Assembly (NCBI GenBank): GCA_035620615.1
Contig: DASPGM010000003.1
Span: forward strand, 1-12,050
DNA from: CSP1-1 sp035620615
GTDB taxonomy: Archaea > Thermoproteota > Nitrososphaeria > Nitrososphaerales > Nitrosopumilaceae
Length of the DNA stretch: 12,050 bases
Reading direction: 5' to 3'
Part shown: positions 1 to 6,880 of the stretch, piece after piece
How positions within the stretch are numbered: position 1 is the first letter of the stretch
Layout of the letters: each line of letters opens with the position of its first letter
Made by a program: the position numbers and the translations under genes
Notes under the pieces: model-generated
Told to the model about the DNA's origin: nothing
Database searches by the model: none
What the model saw: only the letters and a program-made list of their open reading frames with translations

Positions 1-867
1 CATGCAGTATTATTATCAGCAGCAGCAAACTTTGCTGGACCATTTCTTTTTGGGGTAGCAGTTGCTACTACTATTGCTAAGGGAATTATCAATCCAGAAG
101 ATATTACAATTTACATGATTATTGGAGGTCTAATAGGAGCTACAAGTTGGGCCTCGCTATGTACATATTTTGGACTTCCAATATCTGTTAGTCATTCCTT
201 AATTGGAGGTTTGATAGGCACTGGTTTGGCTGTTATTGGACCTGAGAAACTCTTACTTGATGGCTTGATTAAAGTAGGATTAGGAATCATTGCATCACCA
301 TTAGGTGGATTAGTAATTGGTTTATTGTTTGCTGGAGCAATTATAACGTTCTTTGCAAGACACCATCCAAGAAAAGTTAATGCCACATTTGGCAGGTTAC
401 AATTAATTTCATCAGCATGGTTTGCATTGACACATGGAGCAAATGATGGTCAAAAAACCATGGGAATTATCGTTCTTGTATTGTTATCAGAAGGGATACT
501 TTCTGAATTTGAAGTTCCAATTTGGGTAATCTTAGCTGCAGCATCTGCTATTGCACTTGGAACTTTCATTGGGGGATACAAAGTTATCAAAACTTTGGGA
601 ATGAAGGTTGCAAGATTAAAACCCTATCAAGGATTTGCAGCTGAAACTGGAGGTGGAATAATCTTGGCAATTTTTGCTACTTTGGGAATACCTGCTAGTA
701 CAACTCACGCTATTACTGGTTCAATTATGGGTTCAGGTGCAGTTAGACGAAAGTGGGCTGTAAGATGGAAGGTAGGAAAGCAAATTGTATTTGCTTGGTT
801 AATCACCATTCCAGGTAGTGCTGCAATTGCATACTTGAGTACAATTGTTATACACCTCTTTGTTTGA
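1..867 (+). CDS. PiT/Pho4-family inorganic phosphate transporter (5' end missing)
   Basis: Integral membrane permease that takes up inorganic phosphate, normally by cation symport. The reading frame is open from base 1 with no start, so the gene begins upstream; 288 residues are visible, and families of about 330 residues suggest some tens are missing. The family hallmark GANDGQKTMG lies at visible residues 146-155 (nt 436-465). The inverted-duplication signature appears twice: GLPISVSH near residues 58-65 and GIPASTTH near 229-236. The first copy has Val-Ser where the second has Thr-Thr. The rest is mostly glycine/alanine-rich hydrophobic segments with a short basic loop (RHHPRK, near residue 120) and a basic stretch near the C-terminus (VRRKWAVRWKVGK). 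The first GANDxxN half-motif must lie outside the window. An internal ATG at 115 is not the real start, because family-conserved sequence (NFAGPF, then a TTIAKGII helix) is encoded before it. The aquaporin gene follows after 19 nt and may be cotranscribed. Family assignment is secure; substrate is by family. Confidence 0.93.
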   Translation, partial: HAVLLSAAANFAGPFLFGVAVATTIAKGIINPEDITIYMIIGGLIGATSWASLCTYFGLPISVSHSLIGGLIGTGLAVIGPEKLLLDGLIKVGLGIIASPLGGLVIGLLFAGAIITFFARHHPRKVNATFGRLQLISSAWFALTHGANDGQKTMGIIVLVLLSEGILSEFEVPIWVILAAASAIALGTFIGGYKVIKTLGMKVARLKPYQGFAAETGGGIILAIFATLGIPASTTHAITGSIMGSGAVRRKWAVRWKVGKQIVFAWLITIPGSAAIAYLSTIVIHLFV

Positions 868-886
868 GTAAACTACAGAATCTAAA

Positions 887-1564
887 ATGAATTTTTCAAA
901 TTTTATTATCTTTTTTGCAGAGTTGCTTGGAACATTTGGATTAGTTGTAGCAGCAACAGGTTCTATAGTATACGATTCAAGTATTGATAATATTTATGGA
1001 CCAATTTTTGTTGCTTTTATTCATTTTATAGGTTTGGCAACAGTGGTTTATGCATTTGGAAAATATTCAATGGCCCATTTTAATCCCGCAGTAACAATAG
1101 GATTTTTTATTTCAGGATATCTACATGCAAAAAAAATTCCATTATATTTTAGTGCACAATTTTTAGGTGCAATTTTTGGAACATTTTTTGTAAAAATAAT
1201 CTTTGGTAATTTTGCAGATCTTGGATTAAATTTTCCAAATTACTCTTATCCAATTATTTTGATTTTTCTAGTTGAAATTATTGCCACAGTTTTGCTTATG
1301 GGTGTAATTCTTACCACTGTTCATATCAAAGGCTTGAACAAATTTGTCAGTCTTGCAGTAGGTGGAATAGTTGCTTTAGATGTATATTTTCTTGGACCAA
1401 TCTCTGGTGCTTCAATGAATCCAATTCGTTCTTTATCTCCAGCACTATTTACGGGAATTACTAGTGATTTGTGGATATACTGGTCGGCTCCATTTATTGG
1501 AGCAGTAATTGTAGGAATATTTTATCATAAGAAATTTTCTTCCTCTAAAATCAAAAATTCGTAG
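887..1564 (+). CDS. MIP-family channel (aquaporin/glyceroporin-like)
   Basis: Passive membrane channel for water or small neutral solutes, 225 residues, a usual length for the aquaporin fold of six helices plus two half-helices. The first half-helix motif HFNPAVTIG is canonical (N66-P67-A68). The second is SGASMNPIRS (N178-P179-I180-R181), so alanine of the NPA box is isoleucine; the pore arginine R181 is kept. By hand alignment to E. coli AqpZ the aromatic/arginine filter would be H46, V166, A175 and R181, which is unlike AqpZ (F/H/T/R) and closer to plant TIPs. The protein is rich in Phe and Ile and ends in a Lys/Ser-rich cytoplasmic tail. The ATG at 887 gives a start directly on the first helix, after AAA and with no clear Shine-Dalgarno. 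It lies 19 nt after the phosphate transporter, so the two may form one transcript. Family is certain; the permeant (water, glycerol, ammonia) is not determinable here. Confidence 0.92.
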   Translation: MNFSNFIIFFAELLGTFGLVVAATGSIVYDSSIDNIYGPIFVAFIHFIGLATVVYAFGKYSMAHFNPAVTIGFFISGYLHAKKIPLYFSAQFLGAIFGTFFVKIIFGNFADLGLNFPNYSYPIILIFLVEIIATVLLMGVILTTVHIKGLNKFVSLAVGGIVALDVYFLGPISGASMNPIRSLSPALFTGITSDLWIYWSAPFIGAVIVGIFYHKKFSSSKIKNS

Positions 1565-1571
1565 TGATTTT

Positions 1572-1581
1572 GAAAATATTA
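1572..1581 (+). promoter_or_regulatory. Putative TATA-like box for the hemL operon
   Basis: The 49-nt gap between the aquaporin and hemL contains the A/T run GAAAATATTA. Transcription starting about 25 bp further on would begin near 1603-1608, just before the TTG start at 1614, giving a nearly leaderless mRNA. No Shine-Dalgarno is visible. This is pattern-based and AT-rich DNA makes such matches common. Confidence 0.35.
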
Positions 1582-1613
1582 CGAATAATAATGACAAAAA
1601 ATACGGCTAATTA

Positions 1614-2888
1614 TTGACTTCAAAGGACTTATTTGTAAAAGCAAAAAAAGTTATTCCTTCTGGGGTAAACAGTCCTGTAAGATATTTTAAACCATATCCA
1701 TTCTTTGTAAAAAAATCACACGGCTCATCAATATGGACTGAAGATGGAAAAAAATACATTGATTTTTGCAATGGATATGGCGCCTTACTATTAGGACATC
1801 AAAGAAGAGAAATAATTTCTGCAGTATCAGCCCAGCTAAAACGAGGAACGCTTTTTTGTACTCCTACAGAACTTGAAATAAAATTATCTAAATTAATTAT
1901 TGGTAATTATCCTTCAATTGATAAAGTTAGGTTAGTAAATACTGGTTCTGAAGCAACGATGACTGCCATTAGACTAGCAAGAGGTTATACAAAGAAGAAA
2001 AAAATTATCAAATTTGAAGGATGCTATCATGGAGCTTATGACTCAGTATTAGTAAAAGCAGGATCAGGTTCTGCACATTATGGCATCTCAGTATCTGAAG
2101 GAGGAATTGATGATGTTTCAAAAAATACTCTAGTTGTACAGTATAACAATTCACATGATCTCGAACAAGTTCTTGTAAAAAACAAAGATGTTGCGGGAGT
2201 AATTATAGAACCAATACTTGCAAATATGGGATTAATCTTGCCAAACAAAAATTTTCTATTGGATGTAAGAAAACTTACAAAAAGATACAATGTACCGTTA
2301 ATTTTTGATGAAGTTGTTACAGGATTTCGTGTTTCCCAAGGTGGAGCACAACAACACTTTGGAATAAAACCAGATATTACAACATTGGGTAAAGCACTTG
2401 GAAATGGATTTGTAATAGCTGCAGTAGGTGGGAGAAAAGAAATCATGGATTATCTTACTCCAAATGGTAAAGTATATCAGGCAAGTACATTTGCAGGAAA
2501 TCCAATATCAGTTAGTGCGTCAATAGCATCAATAACAACTATTAACAAATTAAAAAATAAAATTTATTCTAAACTAGAACAGTATTGTACGCTTCTATGT
2601 AGAGCAATCAACGATATTTCAAGTGATTTAAAAATTCCACATCAAATTAATTTTACCAGTTCAATGTTTCAAATTTTCTTTACCGATAAACCTGTTATAG
2701 ATTACGCTTCATCAAAAATGGCAGATTCTAAAAAATTTCAAAAAATGTTCCGATCTTTATTAAAAAACGGAATATTCATAGCTCCTTCTCAATTTGAAAC
2801 AGTTTTCTTATCAGATGCACATACAAAAGATGATCTTGAAAAGACTCTAAATGCATTTCAAATTGCTCTAAAAGCGGTGAAGACTTGA
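1614..2888 (+). CDS. hemL: Glutamate-1-semialdehyde 2,1-aminomutase
   Basis: Cytosolic PLP enzyme that isomerises glutamate-1-semialdehyde to 5-aminolevulinate, the last step of the C5 route into tetrapyrroles. The 424 residues match the usual 420-430. Visible family motifs are the N-terminal IPSGVNSPVR (14-23), GSEATMTAIRLARGYT (111-126) for phosphate/cofactor binding, FEGCYHGAYD (134-143), the FDEVVTGFR block (231-239) with the cofactor aspartate D232, the PLP lysine K260 in TTLGKALGNG, and VYQASTFAGNP (287-297). The start is a TTG: an in-frame TAA sits at 1608-1610, so no earlier start exists, and TTG places the N-terminus exactly where HemL proteins begin. Its TGA stop shares the sequence TTGA with the hemC start, implying translational coupling. 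It leads a four-gene tetrapyrrole operon. Function is confident. Confidence 0.96.
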   Translation: MTSKDLFVKAKKVIPSGVNSPVRYFKPYPFFVKKSHGSSIWTEDGKKYIDFCNGYGALLLGHQRREIISAVSAQLKRGTLFCTPTELEIKLSKLIIGNYPSIDKVRLVNTGSEATMTAIRLARGYTKKKKIIKFEGCYHGAYDSVLVKAGSGSAHYGISVSEGGIDDVSKNTLVVQYNNSHDLEQVLVKNKDVAGVIIEPILANMGLILPNKNFLLDVRKLTKRYNVPLIFDEVVTGFRVSQGGAQQHFGIKPDITTLGKALGNGFVIAAVGGRKEIMDYLTPNGKVYQASTFAGNPISVSASIASITTINKLKNKIYSKLEQYCTLLCRAINDISSDLKIPHQINFTSSMFQIFFTDKPVIDYASSKMADSKKFQKMFRSLLKNGIFIAPSQFETVFLSDAHTKDDLEKTLNAFQIALKAVKT

Positions 2889-3820
2889 AATATAAAATTG
2901 GAACAAGGGGTAGCCAATTATCTCTAGCCCAAACAAATTGGGTTATTTCTGAATTAAAAAAAGTAAACCCAGGCATAGACTTTGAAATTATTACAATTAA
3001 GACAAAAGGCGATAATGATGCAAGACCGCTTTTCACAATGGACCAAAAGGGTATTTTTGAAAAAGAAATTGATAAGGCTGTAGCTGAAAAAAAAGTTGAT
3101 TTTGCAGTACACAGTCTCAAAGACGTCCCATCAGAACTAGGTCCAAATCTAAGTTTGGGATGCATCCCTATACGAGAGGCAATTAATGACGTGTTTATTT
3201 CGGCTGACGGTTCTACACTTGAAACAATAAAGGCAGGTGCAGTAATTGGTACAAGTAGTCTAAGACGCGCAGTTCAAGTATCAAGATTACGCTCTGATGT
3301 TATTGTCAAACCAATTCGAGGAAATGTAGAGTCTAGAGTCAAAAAAATAAAAACTGATGATTATGATGCAATAGTACTTGCTCAAGCTGGAATTAATAGA
3401 CTTGGCCTTGATGTAAAAGTATCTAAATTATCTACAATTGATTTCCCCCCCTCCCCTGGTCAGGGTGCCTTGGGTATTGTAAGTAGAAGTGATGATATTC
3501 AAACTAATTCACTTTTAAAGAAAATTGAAGATGAGAATTCTAGAATTGAAATAGAATCTGAAAGAGCGCTTTCCAAGTTTGTTGAATCAGGGTGTAGATT
3601 TCCTGTTGGAGCTTTTGCAAAATTAAATGGTCAAAATCTAAAACTAACAGTTGCAGTGTACTCAATTGATGGGAAAAAATCAATCATTATAGAAAAAAAT
3701 GGAAACAAAAATGATCCAGTCTCTCTAGGAAGGATTGTAGGAGAAGAGCTAAAGAATCAAGGTGTTAGTGACCTTGCAATAAATTGGAGAGAAAAGGTAG
3801 AGGAATGGAACAAAAGATGA
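2885..3820 (+). CDS. hemC: Porphobilinogen deaminase (hydroxymethylbilane synthase)
   Basis: Polymerises four porphobilinogen units into linear hydroxymethylbilane, using a covalently bound dipyrromethane cofactor. The 311-residue protein has the expected motifs in order: IGTRGSQLSLAQ (5-16), FAVHSLKDVP (73-82) with catalytic aspartate D80, TSSLRR (123-128) and PIRGNVESR (143-151) for substrate carboxylates, LAQAGINRLG (165-174), PSPGQGALGI (189-198), and the cofactor-attachment cysteine C237 in ESGCRFPVGA. Many bacterial enzymes have GGCQVP at this site; here it is SGCRFP, but the cysteine is kept. The start is a TTG overlapping the hemL stop by 4 nt (TTGA); MKYKIGTRGS is the normal N-terminus, so the start is well supported. 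Its own stop overlaps the next gene in ATGA. Confidence 0.96.
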   Translation: MKYKIGTRGSQLSLAQTNWVISELKKVNPGIDFEIITIKTKGDNDARPLFTMDQKGIFEKEIDKAVAEKKVDFAVHSLKDVPSELGPNLSLGCIPIREAINDVFISADGSTLETIKAGAVIGTSSLRRAVQVSRLRSDVIVKPIRGNVESRVKKIKTDDYDAIVLAQAGINRLGLDVKVSKLSTIDFPPSPGQGALGIVSRSDDIQTNSLLKKIEDENSRIEIESERALSKFVESGCRFPVGAFAKLNGQNLKLTVAVYSIDGKKSIIIEKNGNKNDPVSLGRIVGEELKNQGVSDLAINWREKVEEWNKR

Positions 3821-4560
3821 ATGGTAAAGTGTATTTGGTTGGTGCAGGACCTGGAGACCCTAAATTAATTACCCTTAGAGCCGTTGAACTATTAAAAATA
3901 GCCGATGTAGTACTTTATGATCGACTAGTTAGTAAAAAAATTCTTTCCATGGTTTCAAAAAAAGCCAAAAAGATTTACGTTGGCCGAGCTGTTGGTGATG
4001 ATTATCTTCATCAAGACAGTACAAATAATTTGATGGTAAAGTATGCCAAAATAAAAAAAAATATTGTTCGCTTAAAGGGTGGAGATCCAATAATTTTTGG
4101 AAGGGGTGGTGAAGAAGCAGAATATCTAAAGAAAAAAAAGATAAAATTTGAAATCATTCCTGGAATAACCTCAGGTATTGGCTCTGCTACATATGCTGGA
4201 ATCCCACTTACACATAGAAAAATTGCTTCATCAGTGGTTTTTGTTACAGGTCATGAAGACCCACAAAAATCCACAGAAAAGGTAAAATGGAAAAATCTTT
4301 CAAAATCGGTAGATACTATTGTAATAATGATGGGTCTTTCACGAATAGGGATTATTTGTAAACAGCTAATTCAAGGAGGAATGAACAAAACAACCCCCGT
4401 TGCCGTAATTCAGGAAGGAACTACTGCCCATCAAAAAATGATAATTGGCAGTATTTCAAACATTTCAAAACTTGTGACCCAAAAGAAAATCAAGCCCCCC
4501 TCTATAATTATAATAGGTAAGGTAGTTAATCTCTCTAAAACTATAGGTTGGAAGAAATGA
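3817..4560 (+). CDS. cobA: Uroporphyrinogen-III C-methyltransferase (SUMT)
   Basis: S-adenosylmethionine-dependent enzyme that methylates uroporphyrinogen III at C2 and C7 to precorrin-2, committing it to cobalamin or siroheme rather than directly to protoporphyrin. From the ATG at 3817 it has 247 residues, a single-domain SUMT without the CysG oxidase/chelatase part. Motifs: YLVGAGPGDP (6-15), LYDRLV (33-38), VRLKGGDPIIFGRGGEE (84-100), IPGITSG (114-120), IPLTHR (129-134). I chose 3817 because ATG overlaps the hemC stop as ATGA and only five residues precede the family's first strand. An in-frame ATG at 3805, preceded closely by AGAGG, and a TTG at 3784 are alternatives that would add 4 or 11 non-conserved residues. 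Placement between hemC and hemD shows it acts on the product of this operon. It is also called sumT or the CobA domain of CysG. Confidence 0.95.
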   Translation: MNGKVYLVGAGPGDPKLITLRAVELLKIADVVLYDRLVSKKILSMVSKKAKKIYVGRAVGDDYLHQDSTNNLMVKYAKIKKNIVRLKGGDPIIFGRGGEEAEYLKKKKIKFEIIPGITSGIGSATYAGIPLTHRKIASSVVFVTGHEDPQKSTEKVKWKNLSKSVDTIVIMMGLSRIGIICKQLIQGGMNKTTPVAVIQEGTTAHQKMIIGSISNISKLVTQKKIKPPSIIIIGKVVNLSKTIGWKK

Positions 4561-5357
4561 TTAATGGAAAAACAATAGCTATAACACGTTCTAAAGAAGA
4601 TTCTGAGGAATTCATTGAACTAGTTTCTAAAGAAAATGCAACTCCTATTTCATTACCAACAATTGAGTTGATTACAAAAGGAGAAAAAATTGTAGAAGAG
4701 TTTCTAGAGTCAACAAAAAATTATGACCCAGATTATTCTGTTTTTATGAGTTCAAAAGCAGTAAAACTTCTTTTTGATTCTGCAAAAAAAACATCAATGT
4801 ATGAAAAACTTCAACTTGCTGTAGCAAATACCATTGTAATTGCAGTTGGCCCTAAAACTAAATCTGCACTTGAATCAGAAGGAATCAAAGTTTCTTATAT
4901 GCCAAAACGATTTTCGTCTGTGGGAATAGGTGAAGTGTTTACTCGACTAAATGCTGTTGGGAAAAAGGTTTTAATTCCAAGAAGTGGAGCTTCAACACCA
5001 TTTCTTAAAACTCTTCTTGATAAAATTGGACTAAATGTAAAAGAAATATTGCTATACGATGTTTGTGCCTTTCGTGATACTACACTATGGAATACTTTCC
5101 GTCAATTATTTTCCCAAAATAAAGTTGATGGAATAATTTTCACAAGTGCTTCATCTGTTAGAGCATTTTTTGAAATTATGAAAAAAGATTATGATGAAAA
5201 AACTTTATTGCACAACTTGCAGAAAATTAAAATTGTTTCAATTGGTCCATTTACAGCTGAAGAGCTTAACAAATTTGCTTTAAAAAATACAGTTTCTAAT
5301 GTGCACACAGTTCCAGGAGCTTTAGAAACAATAAAAAATATTTTTTCATTAGCTTAG
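4557..5357 (+). CDS. hemD: Uroporphyrinogen-III synthase
   Basis: Cyclises hydroxymethylbilane to uroporphyrinogen III with inversion of ring D; the product is the substrate of the preceding methyltransferase. HemD proteins are poorly conserved, but this 266-residue protein shows the bilobal pattern: GKTIAITRS at the N-terminus, VFMSSKAV in lobe 1 (equivalent to FTSxNGV), AVGPKT in the middle, KVLIPRSG entering lobe 2, LLYDVCAF, GIIFTSASSVRAFF and IVSIGPFTAEEL. The ATG at 4557 is preferred because it overlaps the cobA stop as ATGA and is preceded by GGTTGGAAG; an in-frame TTG at 4548 would add three residues. The gene closes the hemL-hemC-cobA-hemD operon; a T-rich run lies at its very end. 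Confidence 0.92.
   Translation: MINGKTIAITRSKEDSEEFIELVSKENATPISLPTIELITKGEKIVEEFLESTKNYDPDYSVFMSSKAVKLLFDSAKKTSMYEKLQLAVANTIVIAVGPKTKSALESEGIKVSYMPKRFSSVGIGEVFTRLNAVGKKVLIPRSGASTPFLKTLLDKIGLNVKEILLYDVCAFRDTTLWNTFRQLFSQNKVDGIIFTSASSVRAFFEIMKKDYDEKTLLHNLQKIKIVSIGPFTAEELNKFALKNTVSNVHTVPGALETIKNIFSLA
5333..5346 (+). terminator. Putative oligo-T terminator at the end of the hem operon
   Basis: A 14-bp palindrome, six A, TA, six T, lies in the last codons of hemD, 9 nt before its stop codon. Archaeal RNA polymerase terminates at oligo-T tracts without needing a stable hairpin, so the T6 run (5341-5346) could end the hem transcript, although it would then cut inside the coding end unless release occurs slightly downstream. 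The following bases (CCTATCATTTATTCC) are moderately T-rich. Low certainty. Confidence 0.3.
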
Positions 5358-5417
5358 CCTATCATTTATTCCAAATTTAGCTATGCCTACTCCGATCTAC
5401 GAGTGGTAATGGTTGTG

Positions 5418-5430
5418 TAATATATTAATA
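5418..5430 (+). promoter_or_regulatory. Putative TATA box of the suf operon
   Basis: The run TAATATATTAATA lies in the 95-nt gap between hemD and sufB and is the clearest TATA-like element in the window. Its centre is about 28 bp before the sufB ATG (5453), the spacing expected for a leaderless archaeal transcript. No Shine-Dalgarno precedes the ATG (the bases before it are TTATCGATAGC), which fits leaderless initiation. Confidence 0.6.
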
Positions 5431-5432
5431 AT

Positions 5433-5445
5433 ATAACAGTGTTAT
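5433..5445. promoter_or_regulatory. Perfect inverted repeat, candidate operator for the suf operon
   Basis: ATAACA-G-TGTTAT is a perfect two-fold repeat with 6-bp arms around a single central base. It lies directly after the TATA-like run and ends 7 nt before the sufB start codon, so a protein bound here would cover the transcription start and block polymerase recruitment. Such compact palindromes are typical sites for dimeric winged-helix repressors. An 8-bp palindrome TATCGATA (5443-5450) overlaps its right arm. Identity of any binding protein is unknown. Confidence 0.45.
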
Positions 5446-5452
5446 CGATAGC

Positions 5453-6853
5453 ATGGCCACTGAAAATCTAAACATGGATTATTCAAAGTATGATTTTAAA
5501 GACTCTACTGATCTATATGTTCATCTTAGCAAAAAGGGTCTTTCAAAAGATACTATCATTGCTATTAGCAAAATGAAGGATGAGCCTCAATGGATGCTTG
5601 ATTTTAGATTGCGTTCTTATGAAATATTTATGAAAAAACCAATGCCAACTTGGGGTGGTGACCTGAGTGTAATTGATTTTCAAAATATCTATTATTATGC
5701 AAAGGCAACTGAAAAAACTGAGAAAAATTGGGATGATGTTCCTGCTGATGTTAAAGCTACATTTGATAAACTCGGTATACCAGAAGCTGAAAAGAAATTC
5801 TTGGCAGGTGTTGGTGCACAATACGAATCCGAAGTTGTCTATCATAATCTAAGAGACGATCTTGCAAAACAAGGTGTTTTATTCTTAGACACAGATTCTG
5901 CATTAAAAGAACAACCAGAAATTTTTAAAAAATATTTTGGCAAAATTATTCCACCAGAAGATAATAAATTTGCCGCACTAAACAGTGCAGTTTGGAGTGG
6001 TGGCTCATTTATCTATATTCCACCAGGTGTTAAAGTTGACATGCCGTTACAAGCATACTTTAGAATTAATGCAGAAAATATTGGACAATTTGAAAGAACA
6101 CTAATTATTGCTGATGAGGGATCAGAAGTTCATTACATTGAAGGTTGTACTGCTCCTGTTTATTCATCCGAGTCACTTCACTCAGCAGTTGTTGAACTAG
6201 TTGCACATAAGGATGCAAAACTCCGATACACTACAATCCAAAATTGGAGTAGTGATGTATACAATTTGGTTACAAAACGTGCTTATGCATATGAAGGTTC
6301 AACAGTTGAATGGATTGATGGAAACATTGGAAGCAAACTTACAATGAAGTACCCTGGAATTTATCTCATGGGTGAAAGAGCTTATGGTGAAACACTATCG
6401 ATTGCATTTGCAGGAAAGAATCAACACCAAGATACTGGTGCAAAGATGGTACATCTAGCTCCAAACACTACGTCAAAAATTACTTCAAAATCAGTTAGTC
6501 GTTTGAATGGTCGCTCCACATACAGAGGATTACTCCATGTCGCAAAAGGTGCAACAAATGTAAAATCAACTGTTAGATGTGATGCCTTACTGTTAGACGA
6601 TACATCAAAAACAGACACTTATCCATACATGGAAATTAATCAAGAAGATGCAACCATTACACATGAAGCCACTGTAGGTAAAATCGGAGATGAACAAATT
6701 TTCTATCTTATGACTAGAGGCTTTTCTGAAGAAGAGGCACTAACCTTAATTGTAAATGGATTCATGGAGCCTTTCACAAAGGAGCTTCCAATGGAATATG
6801 CAGTAGAACTGAACCGATTAATTAAACTAGAAATGGATGGTTCAGTAGGTTAA
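5453..6853 (+). CDS. sufB: Fe-S cluster assembly scaffold protein SufB
   Basis: Core of the cytosolic SUF scaffold on which Fe-S clusters are built; it normally works as SufB-SufC2-SufD. The 466 residues equal the usual length. The N-terminal helical part carries LDFRLRSYEIF (49-59); the beta-helix core follows, ending with ITHEATVGKI and the helical cap MEYAVELNRLIKLEMDGSVG. Functional residues known from E. coli SufB are present: C232 in EGCTAP (equivalent of C254), C376 in VRCDALL (equivalent of C405) and H404-E405 in THEA (equivalent of H433-E434). The ATG at 5453 is 95 nt from hemD behind its own promoter-like region, so this starts a new transcription unit. sufD follows after 27 nt. The SufB/SufD split is clear because this copy keeps the catalytic cysteines and the paralogue does not. 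Confidence 0.97.
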   Translation: MATENLNMDYSKYDFKDSTDLYVHLSKKGLSKDTIIAISKMKDEPQWMLDFRLRSYEIFMKKPMPTWGGDLSVIDFQNIYYYAKATEKTEKNWDDVPADVKATFDKLGIPEAEKKFLAGVGAQYESEVVYHNLRDDLAKQGVLFLDTDSALKEQPEIFKKYFGKIIPPEDNKFAALNSAVWSGGSFIYIPPGVKVDMPLQAYFRINAENIGQFERTLIIADEGSEVHYIEGCTAPVYSSESLHSAVVELVAHKDAKLRYTTIQNWSSDVYNLVTKRAYAYEGSTVEWIDGNIGSKLTMKYPGIYLMGERAYGETLSIAFAGKNQHQDTGAKMVHLAPNTTSKITSKSVSRLNGRSTYRGLLHVAKGATNVKSTVRCDALLLDDTSKTDTYPYMEINQEDATITHEATVGKIGDEQIFYLMTRGFSEEEALTLIVNGFMEPFTKELPMEYAVELNRLIKLEMDGSVG

Positions 6854-6880
6854 ACACTTCGGTATTTTACAAGATTAGCT

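Noticed and set aside
115..867. ATG at 115 as the start of a 250-residue phosphate transporter
   Set aside because: The frame stays open to base 1 and encodes conserved family sequence before this ATG, so the gene is cut by the window edge.
1591..1617. Eight-codon ORF (MTKNTANY) whose TGA overlaps the hemL TTG start as TTGA, like a leader peptide
   Set aside because: No ribosome-binding site precedes it, and if the TATA-like box at 1572-1581 is used the transcript starts after its ATG. The overlap is probably chance.
2078..2446. 122-residue open frame on the minus strand within hemL
   Set aside because: It is fully inside a well-supported gene, has no family motif and reads as an antisense shadow. 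The same applies to the minus-strand frames at 2776-3165, 5543-5845, 6421-6618 and 9345-9563.
5377..5386. 10-mer TTAGCTATGC shared with 6875-6884, at the sufD start, as a possible repeated regulatory site
   Set aside because: Only two short copies in unrelated positions relative to promoters; in AT-rich DNA this is compatible with chance.
5383..5409. Eight-codon ORF (MPTPIYEW) between hemD and sufB
   Set aside because: It lies upstream of the proposed suf TATA box and after the hem operon, so it is probably untranslated; no supporting signal.
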